Translations under genes and position numbers: made by a program
Part shown: positions 12,453 through 22,849 of the stretch, one piece after another
Layout of the letters: every line of letters begins with the position of its first letter
Position numbering within the stretch: position 1 is the first letter of the stretch
The notes under the pieces: generated by a model
Databases searched by the model: none
Told to the model about the DNA's origin: nothing
Seen by the model: only the letters and a program-made list of their open reading frames with translations
Source of the DNA: Chiridota heheva
Lineage: Eukaryota > Echinodermata > Holothuroidea > Apodida > Chiridotidae
Length of the DNA stretch: 64,000 nucleotides
Direction of reading: 5' to 3'
Assembly: GCA_020152595.1 (NCBI GenBank)
Contig: JAIGNY010001798.1
Span: 236,501 to 300,500, forward strand

Positions 12453-14573
12453 CTAGAAGGGACAATACAGTCATGGTTCGCATGCCCATGCAAATTGGCA
12501 CTCATATTATTAACCCTGCCAATTATAAAAATGGCATCTCACACCAAGTCCCACATAGCATCCCATGTATCACACAGCATCTCACCCAATGTCCCACATG
12601 GCATCCCACCCCATGTCCCACATGGCATCCCACCCCATGTCCCACAGGGAATCCCATCCTATGACCCACATGGCATTCCATCCTACGTCCAACATGGATC
12701 ACATCCCATGTCCCAAATGACATCCCACCTCATGTCCCACATGACATCCCATGCCTTGTCCCACATGGCATTCCACCATATCTCCCACATGGCATTCCAC
12801 CATATGTCCCACATGGCATTCCACTCTATGACCCACAGGGATCCCATCCTACATGTATGTCCCACATTAATCCAACCATATGCACCACATGACATCCCTC
12901 CCTATGTCCCACATGGCATCCCTCCCTGTGTCCTGCATCAGTGGCTTCCCACCTGATGTTCCACAAAGCATCCCACCATATCTTCCACATGGTATCCCTC
13001 CCAACGTCCCAATGACATCCTACTTTATGTCCCACATGGCTTCACATCCCATGTCCCACATTCCATGTCGCACATGGCATCTTATCCCATGACCCCATGA
13101 CCTCCTACCCTATGGCCCACATAGCCTCCTACCCCATGTAACACATGGCATCCTACCTTATGTCACACATGGCATCCTACCTTATGTCACACATGGCATT
13201 CCAAGCTATGTCACACTCTGTGTTACTCGTGGCATCCCACCATGTCCCACATGGCATTCTACCCTGTTCCACATGGCATTCCACTCCATGGCATCCCCCC
13301 GTCCACATGTCCCACATGGCATCCCACACCATGTCCCACATGGCATCCCACCCCATGTCCCACATGGCATCCCACCCCATGTCCCACATGGCATCCCACC
13401 CCATGTCCCACATGGCATCCCACCCCATGTCCCACATGGCATCCCACCCCATGTCCCACATGGTATCCCACCCCATGTCCCACATGGTATCCCACCCCAT
13501 GTCCCACATGACATCCCATAGGCTCCATAAGAAGTCTCATCCTAGCTACTGTATCACAGTCCCTGATTGAGCATACTAAGTATGAAAGTGTCAGTTCCTA
13601 TGACAACTTATATGCAAATGACTTGTTGAAATAGGGTGGGACGCCATGTCCCACATGACATCCCATGTACCACATGACATTCCATCCCATGGCAATCCAC
13701 CCTATGTTCTACATGGCATTCCATCACATATCCTACATGGTATTCCACCCTGTTCCACATGGCATCCCACCCCATGTCCCACATGGCATCCCACATGGCA
13801 TCCCACATGGCATCCCACCCTGTCTCACATGTCCCATAGGCTCCAAAAGAAGTCTCATCCTAGCTATCACAGTCCCTGATTGAGCATACTATGTATGAAA
13901 GTGTCAGTTCATATAACTTATATGCAAATGAGCTGTTGAATAAGAAAAAAGGTGGAGTCAAATAATTATGCGTGATATAGCCCTTGGTGTATACAACGTA
14001 GTAAATATTATATCATATGTCCCTTGTGGCCCCCATCCATGTCCCACATGGCATCCCTCCCTATGTCCATATGCAATCACATCCTGTCACACTCCCTGAC
14101 TAAGCATACTAGATAAATACAAAGTTTGGTCAGGTAATATACTGTAGCAACTTTATGCAAATGAGCACAATAATAAAGGTGGAGTTTAAAAATCATGCCT
14201 GATACAAGTGTTGGTGCCCAAATATTTTGAAGAATTTTAAGGATTTTAAATCTCAAGTGCCACAAGAGAGACTTGAAGATCTCTGAAGAATATTGGACAA
14301 TTAAATCATTTTACACTTATCTTCTAAGAAATTATCAAATGTTTTGTAGACATTTTAAGGAAACTAGTCATCAATCCTGTCTTAAGTATCTCTGAAAAAC
14401 TTTATAAGGGAATTCTAACTTTTTATAAGGATATCTGAAGAAACTTTAACTTTTTCTGAGGAACTCTGAAAAAACTTTAACATTTTCTGAGGAAATCTCA
14501 GGACAAATTTGTGGACGGCCGGACGGACGTAATCACCATTACATAGGTTCGCATAATGCTTCGCATGCGAACC
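12453..14573. mobile_element. Composite interspersed element with internal 24-bp minisatellite (copy 1)
   Basis: A second, partial copy lies at 62203-64000, so this is a dispersed element. Its left end carries CTAG (12453-12456), then GGTTCGCATGC (12475-12485). Its right end carries the inverse GCATGCGAACC (14563-14573), which also forms a hairpin with GGTTCGCAT at 14546-14554. The core is a 24-bp minisatellite, followed by three diverged blocks that each carry 'cacagtccctgattgagcat'-like and 'tatgcaaatga' motifs (about 13555, 13868 and 14090). A 3' part is AT-rich with 'ggacggccggacggacg'. It lies inside the ~298-bp repeat, which continues on both sides. Inverted subterminal motifs plus a tandem-repeat core recall HINE/Helentron-type elements, and both copies read CTAG followed by T when viewed on the minus strand. 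The superfamily is not settled. Confidence 0.7.
12530..13530. repeat. 24-bp minisatellite core of composite element, copy 1
   Basis: The unit can be read as CCCACATGGCATCCCACC plus CCATGT (24 bp). It is most homogeneous at 13310-13510 and decays leftwards to about 12530. Because 24 is a multiple of 3 and the unit has no stop in several frames on either strand, long open frames appear on both strands (12375-12956, 13145-13570 and 13177-13509, for example). These are repeat artefacts, rich in MSHMASHP-like or MWDMGWDA-like octapeptides. A further short block lies at 13645-13835. Confidence 0.95.
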
Positions 14574-15060
14574 AATAAAGCAGACATGCTGTTGTTGAAA
14601 AATAACATTTCCAGATATTTACATTGAGCCCCGCCTACTCATTTATATGCATGACATCGCCACCAAAACAATAGGGCACATCAATGGACCATGGGCTATT
14701 ATGTGTAACAAATATGAAATAAAGCCCACCATTCTTGAAATACCATACTTACATGCTCTTTTCAACAAAATCATGTTGATGGCCTGCCCACTATGCATAT
14801 TAATGAAGTCAATATTTTTGTACCATGAACATGTATACACTAGCTAACAACATAATTAGATCAAATATGAAACATAGCAGACACACTTGCCACAAAATAA
14901 ATATTTCAAGATATTTACATTAAGCCCCACCAACTCATTAATATGCATGACATCGCCACCAAAAACAATAGGATACATCTACGGACCATGTGCTATCTGT
15001 GTACCACATATAACATGAATCTAGTATACCATTATTGAGATATCATGCTTACGAGCTTAC
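14574..15060. repeat. ~298-bp tandem repeat, right part
   Basis: The landmark 'tgcatgacatcgccaccaaa' occurs at about 14648 and again about 298 bp later near 14946. The strings 'gccccgcctactcatt' and 'gccccaccaactcatt' precede it in the two copies. The pieces at 11050-11287 and 12207-12452 belong to the same array, which has been split by two insertions. Confidence 0.8.
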
Positions 15061-15186
15061 TGTCACAGACACGCATACCCACACGTACACACATACATGA
15101 AAAACATACATACACACACACCCCAAAACACACACACATATACATACATACATACATATACATACATACATACATACATACATACA
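15061..15186. repeat. (AC)n and (ATAC)n microsatellite
   Basis: Runs of CACA and CATACATA make up most of this stretch. A further (ATAC)n run lies at about 15708-15735, just beyond the adjacent LINE tail. Confidence 0.95.
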
Positions 15187-15695
15187 GTATTTAATTAAAC
15201 TCATTCGATCGCTCCTTTGAAGTTTTTGCCTCCAAGGAATGAAATACCCTCCCTTTATGTATAAGAAATGCTCCATCACTTACTTCTTTTAAACATGATT
15301 TGAAAATGCTTTTTTTTAAACTGTATTTCAGTGACTTATTCTAACTTTTTGAATATATATATATATTTGTATTTTTTTTTTTTAACCCTAGGTTTCACCT
15401 TTTAATGCATTTTAATTGTTTGATGACTGTTTTATTTCTCTTAGTGTTTTGTGTTTAAGATTGGTAGTTTTGCTGCATTTTCATTAACTGTTTTATCTTA
15501 TTTATGTATCTGAACTGAACGTTTTAAAACTTAACTATTTCTTTTATTCGCATACTGCTGATATTTTAGCTTTTGGGGTTTTAGGTGTTGAATCATATTT
15601 ATTTTGTTTCTTTTATGTATTGATAAGTAATGCTCTTGTAAAGCACTTAGAGCTTTCTTTTAGAATGAATGCTATATAAACATATTTTAATAATA
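15187..15695 (+). mobile_element. LINE 3' end (reverse transcriptase C-terminus and tail)
   Basis: The first ~130 bases translate to a decayed version of the common LINE C-terminus (NTLPLYVRNAPSLTSFK-like, 15240-15310). A long AT-rich 3' UTR follows, ending with 'aagcacttagagctttc', 'gctatataaa' and a TAA-rich tail. This type of ending is common in L2/CR1-like LINEs. The copy is strongly 5'-truncated and non-functional. Confidence 0.7.
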
Positions 15696-15949
15696 ATTAA
15701 TAATAATACATACATACATACATACATACAAACAAACATACTGTGAAAGATATCTTGTATTTTAGATTATGTATAGCGCCACCGATCGGCTGAACTACTG
15801 AGCTGATAACCTTCATGGCCTATTTGATCAATCTGATGCATTCATTAGTGGTTTATTGTTCTTTTTATCATACATTTTACAGAAATATTAGAGTTTAGAT
15901 CTTAACTAGATAATATTTAAGTTATTTAGAGGCAGAATTGGTTTTTTTG
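15696..15949. other. Spacer with short microsatellite, no gene seen
   Basis: After the (ATAC)n run the sequence is AT-rich and shows no recognisable protein or repeat landmark. Confidence 0.5.
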
Positions 15950-18262
15950 GGGATGGCAAAGAATTCTTTGGTAACCTCACTAATAACATTAGGATTAGGG
16001 AACAGAGTCTATGTACAGGTCTTTCGTTTGATTACTCCCGTCGTTCAATTATTGGCAAGTACAGTATACCACCAAGAGTGAATAGAGGGTCTGACATTTC
16101 AAGTGATCACCACTTGATACGGACCCGGATCTGATTGAAACTGAAAGGAAAACCGATAGCAAAGACACGTCGATCCAAGTATGATACCACCAAGTTACAG
16201 CAACCAGCAATTACAGAAGATTTTTTGGTTGAACTATGAAATAGATGTGAAGTTTTACAAGACTGCTGTGGTGAGACTGAAGTACCTGATAACATTAAAA
16301 AAAATGGAAAGTAAATTGAAGAGGTATACAATGAGGTTGCCTTAAAGGTCCTTGGGTACAAAAAGAAGGGCCAAAAGCCGTGGATCAGCAGAGAAAGTTG
16401 GAAATGTGTTGAGGAGAGAAAACAGCTGAAAATTAAGATTGAGAATGTCCAGTCAATTAGGATTAAAGATATTATGAGAGCTAAGTATGCTGAAAAAGAC
16501 AAAGATGTGAAGAAAAGCTTAAGGAGAGATAAAAGAAAGTGGGTTGACGACTTTGCTACAACTGCAGAGGAAGGAGCTAGAATGAGGAGAATGAGAGATC
16601 TTTACAAGATAACCAAAACAATTTCCAATGAAAGGACTAAGGTTGGGAGTGCTATAGGAGACAAGGATGGGAATCTTTTAACGGATAAAAAATTTAAAAA
16701 AACAGAGTTTCCAGTTCCTAAGATATAACATGTGACCCTGAAATAGACGAAATCAGTACCAGTTATATATATTACAAGAAGTGAAATAAAAGAGACATTG
16801 ATCTTCATCAAAGATTAACAAAGCTGCAGGCAAGGATAATATAACTGCAGAGTTGTTAAAAACTGATATATGCACATCAGTATGCACATCAGTATTATGG
16901 CTCGAAGAGCTGTTCAAAATTGTATGGGAAAAGGAAGTTATACCAAAATCATGGAAGCAAGTACTGATAACAAACATACCTAAAGTCTACTGTATGCAAT
17001 AACTGGCATGGAATAACCTTAACATCCATACCAAGCAAAATAATTGGAAGAGTTTTAATCAACAGAATTAGAAACGGTGTTGACAGTAAGTATGAGAGAT
17101 GAACAGGCTGGATTTCGAAGAGGAAGGAGTACCACTGAGCAAATTTTCATCCTGCGCAACATTCTAGAACAGGCGGCTGAATGGCAGTCAACCATATATG
17201 TCGCCTTTGTTGACTTCAAGAAGGTGTTTGACCCAGTGCACAAAGAAAGCCTCTGGAAAATAATGGCAGCCAATGGTATTCCACAAAACAGAATATGTTT
17301 AAAGCGTTATATGAAGACAGTGAATGTGCAGTTATAGATGGTGGTGTGGAATCTGAATGGTTTCAAGTCAATTGTGGTGTAAAGCAAGGTGATGTAATGC
17401 CAGGGTTCCTTTTTCTGATGGTGGTAGACTGGGTGATGAGGAAAACGACTGATGATAACAGGAATGGAATTAGATGGAAGCTCATGTCAACCCTTGAGGA
17501 CTTAGATTTTGCTAAGAATATCACTCTACTTTCATCTACATATCAACAAATGCAAACCAAAGTGACCATGCTCAATCAATATGCTGCACAAACTGGGCTA
17601 AGAATTAATAAGGATAAGACAGAGTTCATGAAAGTTAACAGCAAATGCGCAAATAAAGTTTGTATCGATAACCAACAACTAAATGAAGTTAACAAGTTCA
17701 GATACCTTGGTGCAACAGTAAGCTTACAAGGTGGTGGCGAAGAAGATATCCAAAACAGAATCTCTAAAGCAAGAGTAGCATTTTTGAAGTTAAATAAGAT
17801 GTGGAACTCAAGCACATTCTCATAATATACAAAAATAAAAATGTTTAACTCTCTCGTTAATTCTGTACTCTTGTATGGTTGCCAGACATTTATGTTGAAA
17901 TGCTACAGGAGAATTTTGAAGATCAGATGGCCATATGTAATATCTAATGATGAAATACTGAGAATCACTAAACATGACAAAATCAGCACTGAAGTAAAAG
18001 AGGGTGGAGGTGGATTGGTCATGTGATGTGCGTGAGCACTATTAAGCACTGTGTGACAGCTATGATGTGGAAACCAGAGGGGAGAAGGAAAGTTTGTCGT
18101 CCTAGGACAACCTGAAGAAAGACAGTCGAGAAAGAGAGGAATGTGATGGGGTGGAGTTCGTGGACAGAAGCCAGACAAGTTGCAAATATCAGTTCAGTGG
18201 AGAGAGTGCGCTGCAGCCTTATGGGCCAGGAGGCCTGAAGAGATTAGGTGAGGTGAGGTGAC
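15950..18262 (+). mobile_element. RTE-type LINE, 5'-truncated and inactive
   Basis: Broken frames on the plus strand read as one endonuclease/reverse-transcriptase polyprotein. The end of the endonuclease is recognisable at 16100-16140 (SDHHL motif). It is followed by a basic linker (16474-16728), RT fingers with DEQAGFRRGRSTTEQ (17097 on), GVKQGD (17380-17397) and a C-terminus with KFRYLGATVSLQGGGEEDIQ. The organisation and motif wording match RTE-clade LINEs of the kind often mis-annotated as 'craniofacial development protein 2-like'. The catalytic box, normally FADD, reads FAKN (17508-17519). There are frameshifts near 17310 and 17840 and stops further on. The copy ends in a short AGGTG-type tandem tail (18246-18261). 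Neighbours are spacer DNA on the left and a BEL/Pao remnant about 450 bp to the right. Confidence 0.85.
17077..17825 (+). pseudogene. RTE reverse transcriptase core, frameshifted, catalytic aspartates lost
   Basis: Two overlapping frames (17077-17337 and 17295-17825) carry the RT core. Palm motif A appears as VAFVDFKKVFD, then GVKQGDVMPGFLF, then LEDLDFAKNITLLSS. Motif C therefore has lysine and asparagine in place of the two aspartates that bind the metal ions. A single frame change is needed between the two segments. By family knowledge this copy cannot reverse transcribe. Confidence 0.85.
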
Positions 18263-18715
18263 AGTATACCACATGTGTTGTAAAGTATTGATGTTACTCT
18301 GAATGCTTAATGCATGATGTACAGCATCACTACATGTCAGGTCTCTCTAGCTATGTAACTTATCATCACAAAATTCTCAAATATTTATATGTATTACACT
18401 ACTTTGTACTCATTGATATTTTGATCTTTGCAGGAAAAAAACATCGACATCATCATCAACAACCCTGTGACAGTACTTTGTGCCTACCTTGGTTAGCTAC
18501 CAGTTTTATACATTTCTTTTATGGTCCGTCGAGCCAGAATTGAGTTCCTGTTACCAAGTACATCCTTACCAGACGTACACTTTTTACCACAGTTGCGACC
18601 TATACACCGTACCTCCAACCACCATCCTGTTTCACAAGTACCAAAGTAGGCCCATTATATCATCCATTTTATCACATCAGTACTACCTGTCGAACACAAT
18701 ATGGCCAAAATAATT
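18263..18715. other. Spacer without recognised gene
   Basis: AT-rich. Open frames at 18310-18543 and 18480-18713 have no recognisable motif and no splice context; I do not call them genes. Confidence 0.5.
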
Positions 18716-21185
18716 AAAGAGCTAGATTGAAAGACAAAACTTTCAAGGCCAAATTTACTTGTTTAACCAACGATATGAACTTACTCATCACACAAGAAAG
18801 ACCAGGTCCTGAAGTCGAAGAAGCTTCTAAAAGGACAACAAACCCATGAGGACTAAGTAGTCAAAACAGAAGATGAGGAAGAATTCCTTAAACATGATCA
18901 GTGGATAGAGCAATGTCAAGAAAGGTTCTTGAAGTTAACAACAACCCAAAAGGGACTATATTAGTATGAACGAAACTAAACCAAACGCTGCAGCTCCAGA
19001 GGATGTCCCAACAATTGTGTTTCCCCCTTCCAATCCACCAACCAGGCCACCACTATCAGACATACCTGTCCTGTACCAACCCCCACATCCACTATCACCC
19101 ACAGATGCAGCCTTGAAAACTGATCACCTCCACTTTTCACCTCTTTGTATAGCGTTCCAAAGCCATCACTCCCCATGTTCACTGGTGGGAGAGAAAAAGA
19201 CTTTGCCATGTTGAAAATGGCTCTGGATAGTTTGAACTGAGTCCATCCTTCTTTAAATGAACATTATGAACATAATAAGTAATCGTTTAGGCAGTAATCT
19301 AAAAAGATTAGCATTTATGCATGAAAATGCACCATACACTGCTGTCATGCAGGTCTTATGGACGAAATATGGGCAACCTCGTCAATTAGTACAGAGTGAA
19401 TTAGGACGCATTATGCAGGCCCCAGTAATTAAACTCAATGATCAAGATGGGTTCAAAAATTTTGCCTTGAATGTCAATTCCCTTGAAGGCATGTTAAAGT
19501 CCCTTGAGGGTCAAAATAGGTATAAACTCTGGTGTGGGTCCCATGTTGATTGTTTACCCCCTCATATAGAGATCAATTTGTTTAATTTTGCATTACCAAA
19601 AACATTCTTGAACCAAACACCGATAAACATATAATCTTGTTCATTTAATTGATTGGCTTAAACTTAAAGCTAGGGCCCGAATTAGGTCCCACCATCCATC
19701 CATCCATCCATCCATGTTCATTTGTAGTAGGCGCCTTTTCCATAGGATACAAAGCGCCCAGAATGCTGCCCCAAAGTTCAGTAAGTAATACATGATTAAA
19801 AAAGAAAAGTCTTAAGACGTGTTTTGAACTGTCCAAGTGAACTGGCATGGCGAATGTGTGAAGGCAAAGAGTTCCAAACATGGGGTGCTGCAGCTGAAAA
19901 AGCCCTAGAACCAGCTTTGGTGTTAGTTCTGAGTTCAGTCAGGAAGTTTTCAGAAGAGGAGCGAAGGGATCGTGCTGGTGTATAAAGTTTCAGACTGTTG
20001 GATATGTATTCAGGTGATTGATGTATCAGGGATTTGTAGACAATAACACATGTTTTGTATAAAAAAAAATATATAAAAAAAAAGCCAGTGATCTCTATTG
20101 GGAGAACATACAACCACGTCCACCAAACTATAAAGGGCAGTCATCAAGTTCCTATTTTGTCAAAGAAAATCCTAAAGCCTATTGTCCTTTCTGTAACAGT
20201 ACCGATCATTTTCTTGGCAAGTGAAAGGATTTTCATAGCTTCACAACACATCAGGTCATAGACTGGATACAGACAGAGAATTGCTGCTGGAAATGTGGTA
20301 GGAAACATAAGCCAGAGAAATGTACCCTCAAAAGACCTTGTAACATTTGCAAGGAAGTTCATCTGACCGTTCTTCACGTAGCGATAAGCAAAGGAGCAGC
20401 CAGGCCAAAACCGTTTGTCACCATGTACATTGATAAAGATCAGCGCCGTCACAATGTAATGTTGAAGATAGTACCAGTCAAGCTTTATGGACCAGGAGGA
20501 TACATAGATACACATGCCATTCTCGATGATGGGTCTATGAGAACAATCATACTAGATGAAGCCGTCCAGCAATTAGACCTTAAGAGGGGAGAAAGATGAT
20601 ATTCTGCTTACAACTGTCCGCTAACAACCTACTAAATGTACAGGCCATACAGACTCCTTGCAAGTATATCCAATTGAACAACCAAGTAAGCAACATCCCA
20701 TTCAAGTACCTTTTGTACTCCAGTCTTGCGCCTTTCAGACTACTCTCTTATCCTGTCCAGTCACTGCAGAAATGTTGGGCACACCTTAAGAAATACCATA
20801 ACCAAACTTATCCGTTCACACCCCACTCATCTTAGTTGGTTCTGACAATGCACATCTGATTTTACCAGAAAAACCCGTCATACTAGGACCCTCAGGGTCA
20901 CAGGCTGCAGTGCGAACTAGGTTGGGGTGGACACTACAAGGTCCATCTAGTCTTCTGAGGATTAAACATGAATTTTGCCACTTGATTACAGTCAACCCAA
21001 ACAAGAACCTCCTAGGTGACATTCAGAGACTTTCGCAGGTAGATGTTATGCCCTTTACCAAACTAGCAGTTCGGTCCAAATACTGGAACAGAGAACTATT
21101 AGGGTGGACGTAGATGGTATTAAGAGATATGCCACACCATTAGTGCACAAAAATGATGGTACAGTACCGCCCACATTAAATTGGC
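18716..21185 (+). mobile_element. BEL/Pao LTR-retrotransposon remnant (gag, zinc knuckles, protease, start of RT), split by a LINE
   Basis: The plus strand carries, in order: a decayed gag N-terminus (18716-18960); a gag segment at 19257-19634 with GQPRQLVQSELG, FALNVNSLEGML and CGSHV motifs typical of BEL/Pao gag; zinc knuckles at about 20183-20360 (CPFCNSTDH and CWKCGRKHKPEKC, then CNIC); and an aspartic protease with DDGS at 20525-20536. Next comes the pre-RT segment with LILVGSDNAHLILPEKP and RTRLGWTLQGP (20820-20945). Frames are broken by stops and indels, and most of RT, RNase H and integrase is missing. I see no LTRs. A minus-strand LINE fragment lies between gag and the zinc knuckles (about 19665-20090). 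The copy is dead. Confidence 0.85.
19665..20090 (-). mobile_element. LINE C-terminal fragment inserted into the BEL/Pao gag region
   Basis: The minus frame 19796-20113 ends with LINE C-terminal wording: IYKSLIHQSPEYIS, SRAFSAAAPHVWNSLPSHI and FKTRLKTFLF. Downstream (towards lower coordinates) lies a 3' UTR with 'gggcgctttg', ending in a (GGAT)n run (19687-19713 as CCAT on plus). That is the expected 3' tail of a target-primed insertion. It separates two parts of one BEL/Pao remnant, so it inserted later. Confidence 0.75.
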
Positions 21186-22440
21186 CGTCGCATCGTGTAT
21201 AGTGATCACAATCAAATTTTTATACCGAAATCCTGAACAATTGCAAACGTTTTAATTATACAACGGTAAATCAAGATTGAACGATATATCGTAATATCAC
21301 GCACCGACGATATCGTACATTCTAGCTGCATAAACAGTAGTACGTAATATCGTGATTTCAACTTGAGTGCATCCAGATTCGTAACTTAAATTCAGCTCGG
21401 TTTTTTTCTTTCTTTTTTCCACGTTTTTTTGGTAGGTCGTAATTACATCAATTTCTGCGTAATAAGTTCATATTGTGCGAGACAAAGTTTGAGAATCGAT
21501 ATTGTCTCGAGGTTTGCAGGACAATCTTAGTATCATTTGCCTAATGGTTCTACTAGGGGCTACGCTTACATGAAAAAATACTAATTAGGCCTAAAATTGT
21601 GTTCAAATATTGACACCATATATGTATTATAAAATGTATTTTGCACAATATGCTGTAGTTAAATTGACCTTTGCCCTCCGTATCATCGATAATCGACCAA
21701 AACAAGATGGCAACAACCATTGAGTTGCACATTAAAATTTATACAAAACGGCTTATAACTTTTTTTAGAAGCATATTTTTTCTCAGCTGTCACTGAAGCA
21801 ATTTAAATAATGCTAAACAGTGTATGGCTACACGTACCCTGGCCTGAAGTGTACCAATCATGATGGCCATGAAATCGAATGCTTCCCCCTCCCTCACCCC
21901 CTAACAAAATTTAATAAGAATAGCCTACACCGAAAATGGTGTAAATTTCATTTGATACAATTTTGGTCATGATTGTTAGGCTATTTTTATTCCATGAAAA
22001 TCTAATGTTATGTTCTCTCTTGTTTCTTTCTTTTTAGGGAGATAAGTATACTTTATCCTTGTATTATTTATTTCTTTTACTTCCCTAATTACTGTTTAGC
22101 ATGCTATATTTAATTGGTTTTATATCGTCTTCAATGAGTTTTCTTTGGTTTTTCTGCACGATTTTGTTTTCATTCTTGTTGATCGCATTTCCTAAATGAC
22201 AGATCATGAATCAAAAGGATATTTCTTCTCTTCGTCTTATTGTTTACTTACAGTATATGAGTCCATTATCCAACATTCAAGACCAAGGTTCTTGGGAATT
22301 GACCCCTTTGACTGCCCCTGCTCACAGCATAAGCAATGAGTACAAATGTTTTGAGAGTAAAAAAATTTGTTTCGAAATCATATATTTATATTTTAGAAAA
22401 AAGCCTGATGGAGAGGGGGAGGTACATTAACCCTGGGGCA
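21186..22440. other. Spacer; cluster of ATATCG palindromes, no gene recognised
   Basis: Between 21270 and 21350 several inverted words occur close together ('acgatatatcgt', 'cgacgatatcgta', 'taatatcgtga'), as is often seen at the ends of DNA-transposon MITEs. I could not define paired ends or a target duplication. The rest is AT-rich, and the frame 22206-22430 shows no family. Confidence 0.45.
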
Positions 22441-22765
22441 TACTCCCCCCACTTTGTGTATACAAAATCCGCCCTATGTGACAACATTTAATTTGTATAG
22501 ACGTCTCTATACATACTTCCAAGAAATGTTCGTCAATACAAACACTAGTCAATATACCCTACGATCAAATCGCCAAAAGAATTTCAAAATACCATCCACG
22601 AACTGTGTAACACTGGGTGAACGCTCATTTGCAGTTGTTGATGCACCAAAACAATGGAATACCCTTCCCAGTGAAGTGCGAGAATGTACAAACGAGCATC
22701 AACTCCGTAAGGCTTTGATCCATAAGACGGCTATGAGCCGTAAGACCGCAGAGCTGTAAGCCATA
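22441..22765 (+). mobile_element. LINE reverse transcriptase C-terminal fragment
   Basis: The frame 22454-22759 contains the familiar LINE ending: TLRSNRQKNFKIPSTNC, LGERSFAVVDAPKQWNTLPSEVRE and a short terminal helix. No RT core remains. It is an isolated 5'-truncated fragment next to the degenerate tandem array that starts at about 22850. Confidence 0.7.
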
Positions 22766-22849
22766 AGTTACGCCCATGGAGATAACTAGCACCGTCCATG
22801 AAAGTCCATTTACTTGAATAGATTAATCTAAATGATGTTATAACATGCA

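Noticed and set aside
12375-13883. Long overlapping open frames on both strands (MSHMASHP-like and MWDMGWDA-like repeats)
   Set aside because: They follow from a 24-bp stop-free minisatellite unit inside a mobile element and have no start, splice or promoter context.
15061-15186. 76-residue cysteine/valine-rich minus frame at 15049-15279
   Set aside because: It is generated by the (AC)n/(ATAC)n microsatellite.
21270-21350. MITE with ATATCG palindromes
   Set aside because: I could not find a partner end or a target duplication, so only the palindrome cluster is noted.
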